DNA from: Dyadobacter sp. CECT 9275 | GTDB lineage: Bacteria > Bacteroidota > Bacteroidia > Cytophagales > Spirosomataceae | DNA: 64,000 nt | Reading direction: 5' to 3' | NCBI RefSeq assembly: GCF_907164905.1 | Contig: NZ_CAJRAF010000001.1 | Location: 469,001-533,000, forward strand | Shown: positions 37,049 to 46,156 of the stretch, piece after piece | Position numbering within the stretch: the first letter of the stretch is position 1 | Layout: every line of letters begins with the position of its first letter | Program-made: the position numbers and the translations under genes | Notes under the pieces: model-generated | The model's input: the letters and a program-made list of their open reading frames with translations, nothing else | The model's database searches: none | Told to the model about the DNA's origin: nothing

Positions 37049-37633
37049 ATGCTTTTTAAACAAAAACACCTGGAAGCTATTAAAGCGGGTAAGATTTCAC
37101 TGGCGTTCAGGAAATGGAAAAAATGTGCAGTAACAAAGGGCAGTCTGGTGAAAACCAGCGTGGGCTTGATCAAAATCGGCTCGGTTGAAGTGATAAAATC
37201 AGAGGATATTTCTGATGACGAAGCGAGGAAAGCCGGTTTTTCGGAGAAAGGAATACTTGTGCAGTTGTTGTCCAAAGAGGAGGTCGGGGTAGTTTACCGG
37301 ATCGGGGTGGAATACCATTCGGAGGATCCGCGCATAGACCTTCGTGAGAAAAATATGATACCGGAAGATGAATTTCTGGAAATACAATCAGCTCTAGATC
37401 GCCTGGATAAACACAGCAAACTTGGGAAATGGACAACAGATATGCTCATTGCCATAAAAGCTAATCCAAAATTAAAGGCCGCCGACCTGGCCGTGAAAGC
37501 CAGAAAGGAAAAGGAATGGCTTAAACTGAATGTGAGAAAACTGAAAAATCTTGGGCTTACCATAAGCCACGAGCCCGGCTATACCCTCTCGCCAAGAGGG
37601 GAGGAGTACCTTAATAGGATTACTGGTAAGTGA
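37049..37633 (+). CDS. ASCH-domain (PUA-like) protein with C-terminal winged-helix-like region
   Basis: 194 aa. Residues 1-95 look like an ASCH domain: the opening FKQKHLEAIKAGKISLAFRKWKK is the family's substrate-binding strand/helix, followed by GLIKIGSVEVIKSEDISDDEARKAGF. Residues about 110-194 are helical with a wing (LKLNVRKLKNLGLTISHEPGYTLSPRGEEYL), typical of winged-helix modules. ASCH domains bind RNA or nucleosides. Role unknown. It lies directly before the repeat array; its stop codon is about 5 bp from the first repeat. Confidence 0.65.
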   Translation: MLFKQKHLEAIKAGKISLAFRKWKKCAVTKGSLVKTSVGLIKIGSVEVIKSEDISDDEARKAGFSEKGILVQLLSKEEVGVVYRIGVEYHSEDPRIDLREKNMIPEDEFLEIQSALDRLDKHSKLGKWTTDMLIAIKANPKLKAADLAVKARKEKEWLKLNVRKLKNLGLTISHEPGYTLSPRGEEYLNRITGK

Positions 37634-37636
37634 GAA

Positions 37637-37925
37637 GTAGGCAGTTAACAGTAGGCAGTTCACAGTGGGCGGTGGCCGAGTTGGTAGCGCTGTGAACTTT
37701 GAACTAAAAGCTGTTAACTCCAGGCATGCAGTTCTTAGTTTTAAGTAGGCAGTTTACAGTGGGCGGTGGGCCGAGTTGGTAGTGCTGTGAACTTTGAACT
37801 AAAAACTGTTAACTCGGGCAGACAGTTCTTAGTTTTAAGTAGGCAGTAGGTAGTTCACAGTGGGCGGTATGCCGGGTTGATGGCGTTGTGAACTTTGAAC
37901 TAAAAACTGTTAACTCGGGTAGGCA
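37637..37925. repeat. Tandem array of about 94-bp hairpin units (three copies, last one partial)
   Basis: Anchored on CAGTGGGCGGT at 37663, 37757 and 37858, giving periods of 94 and 101 bp. Each unit has two hairpins in sequence: AGTTCACAG/CTGTGAACT around about 24 nt, and AACTAAAAACTG/CAGTTCTTAGTT around a short loop (11 of 12 paired; absent from the last unit). The core AACTGTTAACTC recurs inverted at 53291-53302. A partial inverted piece (CCGCCTACTACC...) follows in 37939-37970. It fills the 334-bp gap between the ASCH gene and the end of the large glycoside hydrolase. Confidence 0.8.
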
Positions 37926-37967
37926 TTTTTGTTTCCCGCCAACCGCCTACTACCAACCACCCACCGC

Positions 37968-40900
37968 TCACAAACTCTTAACCATCTTCCTAAATGCTCT
38001 TTTATCACCTTGCCTGATTTCCACTACGTACACGCCGGTTGGCAAAGAAGTAATATTTACATGTTGTTTCACATTTACTTCTGATTTTGTAAACGAGGTT
38101 TTCTTGTGCAGTTGTCCATTGTGCGCATCAAATATTTTGATTTCGAGATCCGCATCCGCTGGTATTCCCAGGTCCACAAGGATATAATCTGTGCTGGGGT
38201 TTGGGTAAACCGTAACGGCTTCATGGAGCAGGTTGTTTTTAACCGGAGCTGCCGGTGACGCTTTTTCGATCAAAGCGGTGTCTATGGAAGCTATCCTGGC
38301 ATTGGATGGATTGGACTGAACCACAAAAATGGGCGTCTCACTTGCGGTTACCGTCACATTGCCATTGGCTATCGGTTTTTCTTCCATGGCCATATCGTCA
38401 CTGCCTGCAGTTGGTGTGTAAATTTTTGCAATACCATTCCCGGGAAGATTCAGCGTGAAATCCGCTGTTCGGCCTACTTCATCAGGAACGGTAAGCACAA
38501 AAAGCGACTGCCCGTTGTATTCGTAACGGTCAACAATCGGGTTTTGGTTGATCGTCTCTTTATAACGGTAGTTGCCAAAAAGCTTATTTACCTGATACAG
38601 ATAGTCGGCGGCAGGTCTGCGCGACTGGTCAGAGTTCAGCAGGCCCGACGAGCCAAACATGCCGCCGCCATTGTTATCATCATACATCTGGTAAAAAAAT
38701 ACTTTTTCAATACCTTTTCTTGCTGAAAACAGAGAAGTCCTCAGGATCCAGTCCGCCTGTGTAACCAGTGCAGACTTGTTGCCAATCGGGATTGCTTTGA
38801 TGGGACTGCTTTGATGCACGTCAAAGCCGGTTTCAGTGATCCAGACAGGCATGTCGCGGCAGATTTCATGGGATACTTTCATAAAATCATCCAGTGTCTG
38901 TCCTGCATTGGTCGTTTCAATTGCCGCTCCTCTGGTAGAGCTGCCGCTTTGGGAAGATGAGGTATTGTCGGTATACAAGTGGAAATTAACCACGTCCCAG
39001 CACAAATCCACGGAACCGTCAGGGTGATATCCCCGGAACTCCTTGCACCAGTCAACCATGCCTTTGATATAATCCGGACCAGTAACCAGCCCGGCGATGA
39101 CCACCTTCATGTTAGGGTCAGCATTTTTGATCCCAATGGCAGGTCCCATGGTATTTTTATGGCCATCATAAAATGCCGAAAGGTTTGCCGCGTATTCACG
39201 GCCGGTCTGGTAGCCGCTGCGGCCTTTCCACCATTTGTCGCGCTCGTTGTCGCACTCAATATATTTGACAAGGTTCAGGCCGATTTTCACCGTATTAGGA
39301 TTATCTCCCGGCCAGCGGGGAGTGTTGTGAACGCTGAGCAAGGCTGGATCAACCGCGGTGTTACTTCCATAACGGGCTGCATACTGGAACGCGATCCTGG
39401 CCTGTTCAAGATATGACTGCGGATCAGCGAAACTTTTACCATATCTCACCGGAACGTATTCCGAATCCCTTTGGCCTTCGGGATACGTTTCCTGCATCCA
39501 GCCAGGCTGCGATTTCAGGCAGGCCAGTACTTCGATGTTTTCCTGTTTACAGCGCTCGTAGATGAGGTCATAGTGCCAGCCACCGCTGATGGTAGGGTTG
39601 AAAGAATAAACCCCTTCCTGTGATTCCAGCTTGTCCCAGTCCATATAATGTCTGAAACCCGTAAAACTTTTGGCAGCATTTGCCATAGCTTCGTCTATCT
39701 GCCAGGGCGTGGCACCATGCTCAAAATTCCATTCGTAGCCGTTCACCCCGAACATATCTCCCAGTTTCACGGATTTTGCCGGAACCGCAGTTTCCTGTTG
39801 TGCCGAGGGTGTATGTGTTCCGTAGAATTCTATTTCAGTAGGGATCACGCCTTTGATGTTCAGCACCAGGTACCGAATGTTGCCAACTGGAGTATCCAGC
39901 AAATACTTGGCATTGCCTGACAACTGGCGGTCGGGATAGGGGCCTACCCAGCCTCCGTATTCGTATCCCTTAAAAGAAGCGATCTCGATTCGCTGCCACT
40001 GGTCATTGATCACCGAGAGCGTCATGGGATGATCCGGCGACATCCCTTCGAAATCAAAAAACTTAATGGCACTAAGTGTCAGTTGTTCATCGTCCTTTAA
40101 GGGGTAGTAAGCATCATACTCATTGAGTACCTTTCCCCAGCCGGTCTGTACGTTCTCCTGCGTATTTCCATCAAAAAGCCCGCCCAACCCGCTGCTTGCA
40201 TTATTAAGCTGGTACCATCTGCCAGGATCCACAGCTACCTTGTTTCCTAGCGATTGCTCCGGAGCAGGAGAGATAAGCTGTGTTTGGCTTATCTGGTCTG
40301 CTTCGTCAAAAGTGGCTGTTGCGGCCTGGGAAGCAATTATATTGGTGGTTCCCGCTCCAACGATCGTTCCCTTCCACGAACCGGTTGAATTAGAAACCGA
40401 AACAACCGAAGGATTGGAAGAGGTAAATACTACGGAAGATTCGGTATTGGTACTGCTCGCTACCAGATCAAAAGCTGCATCACCCATGGAACGGTCCGGC
40501 AGAGTACCAAAACTGATGACGGCTTTGGTTTTTACCGGTACTCCTCCTTGTGTAATTTCAAGCCAGTTGAAATTAAAAGAACCTCTTTTCGCAAAAATCC
40601 TGATCAACTGACCGCCTGCAGGAAGCGAAGCCGTGGTACTAACGGTTGTATAATTTTGCCAGCCACCGGTCCTGGGGATGTCCACCTGGCCCAATATATT
40701 CCCGCTGCGGTCTTTGATTTCAATCACACCGTTTCCGTAACTATTTGCCACACGGAAAGAAAAGGTATGCAAACCGGCGTTGGCTACGCTCACGTTGTAG
40801 TCCATCCAGTCCTGATCATCGATATAATTTACGTTTTTTCCACCGTTTTCGTCCCCGGTATCTTCGGTGCGGACGTCACTGCTCAGATCAAAATCTTCTG

Positions 40901-42161
40901 CCTCAATCCTGGCGGGAACTGTTTTGGAAGCAACAGCTTCAAACCAGTTTAACGCAAAAACGCCTTTTTGCGCGAATAACTGGATGGTTTGCGGGCCTGC
41001 AGGTAGCTGAGCCACCAAATTAACTGTGCCCCAGCTTTGCATTCCGCCGGTACGGGGCAGAACAGTTTCACCTAATACCGTTCCGTTTTCGGATCTGATC
41101 TGAATCGTGGCGTCATCGCTGAAACCGTTGGCGATACGTAATTTAAAAGTATATAACCCCGGTGCCGCCACAGATACTTTATAACTCACGGAGCTGTTGT
41201 CGCCCATCCAGCCCACATCCAGGCCCCCTCCGGTATCCTGGGAAGTTTCAGTTTCAACGCCACTGATCTCATGATAATTCTCAGCCTCTATTTTGCCGGG
41301 AAGGGGCACAATGGTTTCCATGTCACCCGGATCCCTAAGCAAGTCAAACCAGTTAAAATTGAAAGTTCCTCTGCGGGCATAGATGCGTAATACCTGGCTT
41401 CCGGGACTCAGCGTAACCGGCGTGCTGATGGTCGTATAATTTTGCCAGCCTCCGGTTTGTGGCACATTCACCTCACCCAGTAGCTCTCCTTGTGCATTTT
41501 GTATCTCAATAATCCCATAACCATAGCTGTTGGCTACCCGGAGATTGACATTATACAAGCCCCCCTGCTGTACCAGGACATTATAATCCATCCAATCCGC
41601 ATCATCAATATACGCTACATTTTCTCCTCCGCCGGTATCTCCGGTAGGCTCTGTCCTTACATCTGAAATCCTGTCAAAGTTTTCGGCCTCTACTCTGCCA
41701 GGTACTGTTTTGGAAGCGGTTGCTGAGAACCAGTTCAGTCCAAAAACGCCCTTCTTGGCTAAAATTTTAATAGTCTGATTTCCAGCGGCCAGGTAACCTG
41801 TTGTCTTTACGGTGGTCCAGTATTGCATGCCGCCCGTTCTGGGAAGTATGGTTTCGGTCACAACGGATCCTGACGCAGACAGTACCTGTAACGTGGCGTC
41901 ATCGCTGAAACCGTTTGCTATCCTGAAATTGAAAGAATATATACCCGCTTGAGGTACATATATGTTGTATTCGGTGTAGCTGTTATCACCCATCCAGCCT
42001 ACGTCCAGCCCGCCATCCTGGTCATCACAGGTTTCGGTGGAAACACCGTTGATCTGCGTGTAATTTTCCGCCTCCAGTTTTCCGGGGAGTGGCTGGTACG
42101 ATTGCCCGAGGCAGTGCACATTATATAAAATTGTCGACAGGAATAAGTAGAGTGCTTTCAT
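37968..42161 (-). CDS. Very large secreted glycoside hydrolase with four CBM6-like modules and T9SS tail
   Basis: 1397 aa secreted enzyme. After a short signal (cleavage near CLGQ) come four CBM6-like modules at about 27-147, 154-275, 288-408 and 416-537, alternating in type A-B-A-B. Then an Ig-like segment (548-625), a discoidin-like module (640-780) and a clan GH-A barrel (about 795-1230). Candidate acid/base Glu is in CDNERDK and nucleophile Glu in WITETGFD. A C-terminal 80-residue beta domain starts VTVYPNPSTD and ends VEIRQGDKRAFRKMVKSL, the type IX secretion sorting tail. The GH family cannot be named (resembles GH39/GH5-type barrels). The gene is monocistronic. Confidence 0.88.
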   Translation of the reverse strand: MKALYLFLSTILYNVHCLGQSYQPLPGKLEAENYTQINGVSTETCDDQDGGLDVGWMGDNSYTEYNIYVPQAGIYSFNFRIANGFSDDATLQVLSASGSVVTETILPRTGGMQYWTTVKTTGYLAAGNQTIKILAKKGVFGLNWFSATASKTVPGRVEAENFDRISDVRTEPTGDTGGGENVAYIDDADWMDYNVLVQQGGLYNVNLRVANSYGYGIIEIQNAQGELLGEVNVPQTGGWQNYTTISTPVTLSPGSQVLRIYARRGTFNFNWFDLLRDPGDMETIVPLPGKIEAENYHEISGVETETSQDTGGGLDVGWMGDNSSVSYKVSVAAPGLYTFKLRIANGFSDDATIQIRSENGTVLGETVLPRTGGMQSWGTVNLVAQLPAGPQTIQLFAQKGVFALNWFEAVASKTVPARIEAEDFDLSSDVRTEDTGDENGGKNVNYIDDQDWMDYNVSVANAGLHTFSFRVANSYGNGVIEIKDRSGNILGQVDIPRTGGWQNYTTVSTTASLPAGGQLIRIFAKRGSFNFNWLEITQGGVPVKTKAVISFGTLPDRSMGDAAFDLVASSTNTESSVVFTSSNPSVVSVSNSTGSWKGTIVGAGTTNIIASQAATATFDEADQISQTQLISPAPEQSLGNKVAVDPGRWYQLNNASSGLGGLFDGNTQENVQTGWGKVLNEYDAYYPLKDDEQLTLSAIKFFDFEGMSPDHPMTLSVINDQWQRIEIASFKGYEYGGWVGPYPDRQLSGNAKYLLDTPVGNIRYLVLNIKGVIPTEIEFYGTHTPSAQQETAVPAKSVKLGDMFGVNGYEWNFEHGATPWQIDEAMANAAKSFTGFRHYMDWDKLESQEGVYSFNPTISGGWHYDLIYERCKQENIEVLACLKSQPGWMQETYPEGQRDSEYVPVRYGKSFADPQSYLEQARIAFQYAARYGSNTAVDPALLSVHNTPRWPGDNPNTVKIGLNLVKYIECDNERDKWWKGRSGYQTGREYAANLSAFYDGHKNTMGPAIGIKNADPNMKVVIAGLVTGPDYIKGMVDWCKEFRGYHPDGSVDLCWDVVNFHLYTDNTSSSQSGSSTRGAAIETTNAGQTLDDFMKVSHEICRDMPVWITETGFDVHQSSPIKAIPIGNKSALVTQADWILRTSLFSARKGIEKVFFYQMYDDNNGGGMFGSSGLLNSDQSRRPAADYLYQVNKLFGNYRYKETINQNPIVDRYEYNGQSLFVLTVPDEVGRTADFTLNLPGNGIAKIYTPTAGSDDMAMEEKPIANGNVTVTASETPIFVVQSNPSNARIASIDTALIEKASPAAPVKNNLLHEAVTVYPNPSTDYILVDLGIPADADLEIKIFDAHNGQLHKKTSFTKSEVNVKQHVNITSLPTGVYVVEIRQGDKRAFRKMVKSL

Positions 42162-42578
42162 TATAGTATGTAGTTACCTGTTTTTTGACAAATAGTATTA
42201 ATGCTACATAGATAGTAAAAAACATCAAACTTTGTAGGAAATTTTTCGACAATATTTGTATTTATTTTAGATATATTGAAAGTTACATTTTGTCCGCGGA
42301 GTGTTGTGTTATGTTACCTTCTTTATATCAGCCAATAAACAAAAGGTATCAGCATTTTTAGGAACCAGGATGGGTGAACTTTTGATGCGCGTAGCGGCTG
42401 CCTCAGTTGATTTTTTGCCCTGGCTAAGTGAAGGAAAAGCAGCAGGCTGGAAGGGAGGTATCTGTTGGGGGAAGTATGAATTGCAGGGGAATTTTATTTT
42501 GCCCGAAGTGTAATGGAAAAGCAGCGGACTAGGAATTGCCCGGCGGGAGGTACTAAATATTGGCAGCAAATGTTTGTC
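42162..42578. other. Non-coding stretch upstream of the large hydrolase
   Basis: Short frames exist on both strands (42301-42513 plus, 42309-42569 minus) but show no family or consistent codon use. It must contain the promoter of the large minus-strand gene; I see no defined element. Confidence 0.45.
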
Positions 42579-42731
42579 TCATTCTGTCTTTGATTGTTCG
42601 GACAGCGAGATTACAACATTTTCCTGGGTTCTTTTCTCCGTCTCACTCAGATTATTCTGAATGGATTCCTGTGGTTCTTCCTGGTCTGGAGAGGGATCCC
42701 AAAAAGCGGTGGCTAGTTGATAAATATCCAT
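42579..42731 (-). CDS. Possible small protein, 50 aa
   Basis: Frame beginning MDIYQLATAFWDP and ending EQSKTE, acidic and rich in Glu/Gln/Ser. The start MDIYQLATAFWD resembles openings of small conserved Bacteroidota proteins, but I cannot name a family. No ribosome-binding site or partner gene is visible. Lone minus-strand frame in an 869-bp gap. Confidence 0.35.
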   Translation of the reverse strand: MDIYQLATAFWDPSPDQEEPQESIQNNLSETEKRTQENVVISLSEQSKTE

Positions 42732-42847
42732 GTTTTTAAGACGCTATCAGTGTTTAAAAGTTACAATACCAGCATAAAAAAATTATGCCTGTTTATTTCT
42801 AGTAGTCAATCGGTTGGGTACGCTCCCATGTACCACGATTTGTAAAC

Positions 42848-43027
42848 ATGCTGAATTACCGTTATGACCGGCGTTGCTGTTTTATCAATAGAAACCAGCT
42901 TAATAGTTTTGGTTGGAACGCACCGTATATTTGGGAAGAATGGGTGGATGAGTCATGGATGCTGATATACCTGATACGACGTTTGGCACTGTTTTTTAAA
43001 CTAATACCAGTCTATAACAAAATGTAA
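42848..43027 (+). CDS. Possible small protein upstream of the SHOCT gene, 59 aa
   Basis: ATG-initiated frame of 59 codons ending TAA at 43025-43027, three bases before the ATG of the SHOCT gene. Composition is aromatic and basic (several Trp, with WMLIYLIRRLALFFKLI near the end, a possible membrane helix). The tight spacing would suit translational coupling, but an open frame this short can occur by chance. An ATTTGTAAACATG string overlaps the start codon. Confidence 0.25.
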   Translation: MLNYRYDRRCCFINRNQLNSFGWNAPYIWEEWVDESWMLIYLIRRLALFFKLIPVYNKM

Positions 43028-43030
43028 AAA

Positions 43031-43789
43031 ATGGAAAAGCTGACAAAAATGGGGCAGGATGTAATAACTGACATTGCCTCTGAATATAAATTGAAAAAAG
43101 AATCCGTGGAAACCATGCTGATCGCGCTTAAACGGGGAAATGGTACCATGGCGCAGTTTAGTATTCCTGAGCTGGGTGGAGCAGGGCAGTGGATGCGGGG
43201 CGGCATGACCATGGTGAGTGACATGTTCAACAACAGCCTGAAAGCCAAGGTGGATCAGTTATGCCTTGAACTTTCGGACAGGATCCGTTCGCTGGAATTG
43301 TTTGAAGATGACAGCGCAGGAGAAATTTCAACCGAATCTTCCGCGCATAAAACGTCAAGAGAGTGGCCTGCCGTTTTTGGAACCCCTTCTGCGAGTGGCT
43401 CCCAGAATAATTTCCGGTATGCCTATTTCCCCCATGTCAAGCGGCTGGTAATAGATGATGCAGGAAAGAGGTATATCTATGATACCAAACATCATGTCAT
43501 TTCAGGGGTTTCGCAGCAGCAGGGGGCCGGACAATCCTATGTTTTCAGCAGCCAGCTGGGGTCGGTGAATCTTGCGGAACTATCACTTATTTCCGAGCCA
43601 GACAAGCAGCCTACCCCGCAGGAAGTTTATGATATGCCAACTTCGGTGCCGGTAAAACCAGTTGCCGCCGGAGTGGAAGAGGATGCTATTTTTGAAAAGA
43701 TAAAGCGCCTTGGCGAAATGTTTGAGAAAGGGTATATCACGGAGGAAGAGTTCAAGGACAAGAAAAAGGAGCTGTTATCAAGGCTCTAG
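43031..43789 (+). CDS. SHOCT-domain protein
   Basis: 252 aa. N-terminal helix-rich region (KMGQDVITDIASEYKLKKESVETMLIALKRGNGTMAQFSIPELGGAGQWMRGGMTMV), then a beta-rich central part (HVKRLVIDDAGKRYIYDTKHHVISGVS), then a C-terminal SHOCT helix pair (FEKIKRLGEMFEKGYITEEEFKDKKKELLSRL). SHOCT is a short oligomerisation/protein-interaction module. No catalytic motif or signal peptide. It is convergent with the phytochrome gene, separated by a bidirectional terminator. Function unknown. Confidence 0.8.
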   Translation: MEKLTKMGQDVITDIASEYKLKKESVETMLIALKRGNGTMAQFSIPELGGAGQWMRGGMTMVSDMFNNSLKAKVDQLCLELSDRIRSLELFEDDSAGEISTESSAHKTSREWPAVFGTPSASGSQNNFRYAYFPHVKRLVIDDAGKRYIYDTKHHVISGVSQQQGAGQSYVFSSQLGSVNLAELSLISEPDKQPTPQEVYDMPTSVPVKPVAAGVEEDAIFEKIKRLGEMFEKGYITEEEFKDKKKELLSRL

Positions 43790-43803
43790 AAGTACCTGCT
43801 ATA

Positions 43804-43843
43804 AAAGAATCCGGCTCATTTTCTTTGAAAGGCCGGATTCTTT
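43804..43843. terminator. Bidirectional terminator between convergent SHOCT and phytochrome genes
   Basis: AAAGAATCCGGC pairs exactly with GCCGGATTCTTT across a 16-nt loop; flanking A and T tracts give a usable U-run on either strand. It lies just after the SHOCT stop and just past the phytochrome stop. Confidence 0.85.
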
Positions 43844-43844
43844 A

Positions 43845-46148
43845 TTACTTGGCAGCTGTCAGTTGTACCGGTAAAAAGATTGTAAAAACAGCGCCCTCAT
43901 TTTCCTTTGCATTGGCTATCAGGATGCCATTGTGATTTTCAACGATCTTTTTGCAGATCGCCAGTCCGATCCCCGTTCCTGGATATTTATGATGCGGATG
44001 AAGCCTTTGAAAAACCTGGAATATCCTTTCCCGGTATTCTTGGTCAAATCCGATACCATTGTCTGTAAAGCTAATCTTGTGATAATCTACATTTTTCAAA
44101 CTGCTATTTCCCGGCAGCATTTTCGGTCCAACAATTTCGTAAGTAATGCTGATCACAGGACTTACGCCGTCCTGCGCAAACTTTAATGAATTGCTGATTA
44201 GGTTAACGAATAGTTGCTGGATCTGGAACCGGATCGCCGGAATCTCAGGCAGGATGTCGTGCAGTATTTCGGCTTTTTTTTCTTCAATCGTGTCTTTCAG
44301 ATCACTGATCACACTCTGAAATACCTCGTTAAGATCTGTGGATTCAAATACCTTGGGAACGCTGCCCGTTTTAGAGTAATTTAAAATATCCTCAATCAGC
44401 AGCTGCATTTTTTCTGCGGCATATCGCATTCTTTCTACAGAATCCTTCACTTTCAGCGACAGTTCCGGGTCTTCCCGGTCAAGTACTTTGGAAGCAAATA
44501 TCTGAATTTTACGGAGTGGCTCCTTTAGGTCATGCGTGCTGATCCAGTTAATATTGGCAAGCTCTTTATTGGCCGCTTTAAGTTCTTCATTAATAATGCG
44601 GTAGCGTTCCTCCTCCAGGCGTACCTGGCGCAGATTAAGATATTTCTGAAGTGCGTACGCAAAGCTGGATGCAGCATTTAATTCCGACTTACGCCATTCA
44701 GCACTTTTATCCTTTACCACCTCTTTCCAAAGTTCAAAAGATTTCCTTGGCGACAGCCGGAAACCACCCGCGTTCATATCAATTGCCTTCTCAGGGTTTC
44801 CGGCCCAGTGAACGGTTTCAATACGCTCCTGGCGCATCCATAAGATACAGTCGCTGGAGCTTGCAGACATGGCGTGGTAAATAATCCCGGCAGCGAATTT
44901 AGTGAGTTCCCGTCCTTCCGGATAAATGGATAAGAGCTGCTCGGTATGTCCTGAACCGTTTTTATACAGATATCTTAATTGACCCAGGAAAGGCAAAAGC
45001 GTTTCTTGTGCCGGCACCAGCCCATTTGTATATAACTTCCCTTCCTGGTAAATCACCACTCCCGAGGCGTTGGCCAGTTGTAAGAGCGACGCGGAATTGT
45101 AATGGTTTTCAACAAAATTTTCGTCCTCATGAAGCAGTGAAAGAGAATCAAAAAGTGCCTTATCAACCTGTTCACTTATTTTAAATTCCTCGGCTACTTC
45201 ACGTACCTTGATCTGTGAGGTCAGAAAATTGCCCTGGAGCAAAGCAGCAAGCCTTTGATAGTGCGGTAATATTTTAGGGGAATAATGATGGCAGGCAATC
45301 AGTCCCCACAGTTTGTTATCCTGCAGCAATGAGACGGTTAAGGTGGCCCCCACGCCCATATTCTGTAGATATTCGATGTGAATAGGAGAAACGCTCCTCA
45401 GGATGGAAAGGCTCAGGTCCAGTGATTGATTGCTTTTTTCCTCGTTGCTGTCTGTTGTCAATAATGGTACCGGGGTATAATTGATATCTGCGATCATCCG
45501 AAGCGGATTGCGGATGTAAAGCTCCCTTGCCTGGGCGGGGATATCTGTGTGAGGGTATTTCTGTCCAGCGAATGATTCAAGATCAGCCCGTTTGCTTTCT
45601 GCAATTACCTCCCCGTTATACTGTTTATCAAACCTGTAGATCATCACCCTGTCGTAACCCGTAATTTCCCTGGTTTCATGTGCAATTTCCTGGCAAAGTT
45701 CTACAAGGGTATTGTTCTTCTCCATTGCACTAACGAACCGCCGGGTTTGGTCATACAGATTGGGAAGGTCGAGCGCCCCATTGGGAAAAGGTTCAAGTTC
45801 CAGCAGGAATGTCTCGCCGCTCAGATGGGCAGTTGTATTAAAGGGTATCCCGTTACGGGTAGTTACAAAAGGTTTGGGTGAATCAATATAACTGTCGGTT
45901 ATATGTGCAGAGAGTTGAGCTATCTGTACATCCTGAAAAATATCAGTAAAGTGCTGTCCAAGCAGTTGTTCAGGTTTCAGTCCTATGAAATCCGTGCTGT
46001 TGGCACTGCAATAGTCAATGAGATAATCTTGTTTTTTAATCCCAATCAAAAATCCATGCGGCTGAATGGTCCCCGGAATGTGAATGGGCTCACTTTCGCA
46101 ATTGGTCAGATTGACGATATCCCTGTTTACGATATCTTTAATATTCAT
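43845..46148 (-). CDS. bphP: Bacteriophytochrome sensor histidine kinase
   Basis: 767 aa red/far-red light sensor. The N-terminal PAS region begins with the biliverdin-binding cysteine C17 in NCESEPIHIPG and IQPHG; the GAF domain has DRVMIYRFD and the PHTDIP pocket; the PHY domain has its tongue around WAGNPEKAIDM; then HisKA with H-box WISTHDLKEPLRKIQ and a HATPase_c with N, G1 and G2 boxes (LISNSLKFAQDG, FTDNGIGF, GTGIGLAICKKIVE). The gene is 8 bp downstream of the heme oxygenase that makes its chromophore. No response regulator is adjacent, so its output partner lies elsewhere. Confidence 0.95.
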   Translation of the reverse strand: MNIKDIVNRDIVNLTNCESEPIHIPGTIQPHGFLIGIKKQDYLIDYCSANSTDFIGLKPEQLLGQHFTDIFQDVQIAQLSAHITDSYIDSPKPFVTTRNGIPFNTTAHLSGETFLLELEPFPNGALDLPNLYDQTRRFVSAMEKNNTLVELCQEIAHETREITGYDRVMIYRFDKQYNGEVIAESKRADLESFAGQKYPHTDIPAQARELYIRNPLRMIADINYTPVPLLTTDSNEEKSNQSLDLSLSILRSVSPIHIEYLQNMGVGATLTVSLLQDNKLWGLIACHHYSPKILPHYQRLAALLQGNFLTSQIKVREVAEEFKISEQVDKALFDSLSLLHEDENFVENHYNSASLLQLANASGVVIYQEGKLYTNGLVPAQETLLPFLGQLRYLYKNGSGHTEQLLSIYPEGRELTKFAAGIIYHAMSASSSDCILWMRQERIETVHWAGNPEKAIDMNAGGFRLSPRKSFELWKEVVKDKSAEWRKSELNAASSFAYALQKYLNLRQVRLEEERYRIINEELKAANKELANINWISTHDLKEPLRKIQIFASKVLDREDPELSLKVKDSVERMRYAAEKMQLLIEDILNYSKTGSVPKVFESTDLNEVFQSVISDLKDTIEEKKAEILHDILPEIPAIRFQIQQLFVNLISNSLKFAQDGVSPVISITYEIVGPKMLPGNSSLKNVDYHKISFTDNGIGFDQEYRERIFQVFQRLHPHHKYPGTGIGLAICKKIVENHNGILIANAKENEGAVFTIFLPVQLTAAK

Positions 46149-46156
46149 TTTCTAAA

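Noticed and set aside
42301..42569. Overlapping plus- and minus-strand frames of 70 and 86 codons upstream of the large hydrolase
   Set aside because: They overlap each other on opposite strands, and neither shows coding character or a family.
42815..42850. Degenerate TGGGTACGCTCCCA and an ATTTGTAAACATG string
   Set aside because: The first matches the LacI-type palindrome only partly and is about 650 bp from a gene start. The second matches the TTTGTAAAC core once, without symmetry or cluster. Not counted as operators.
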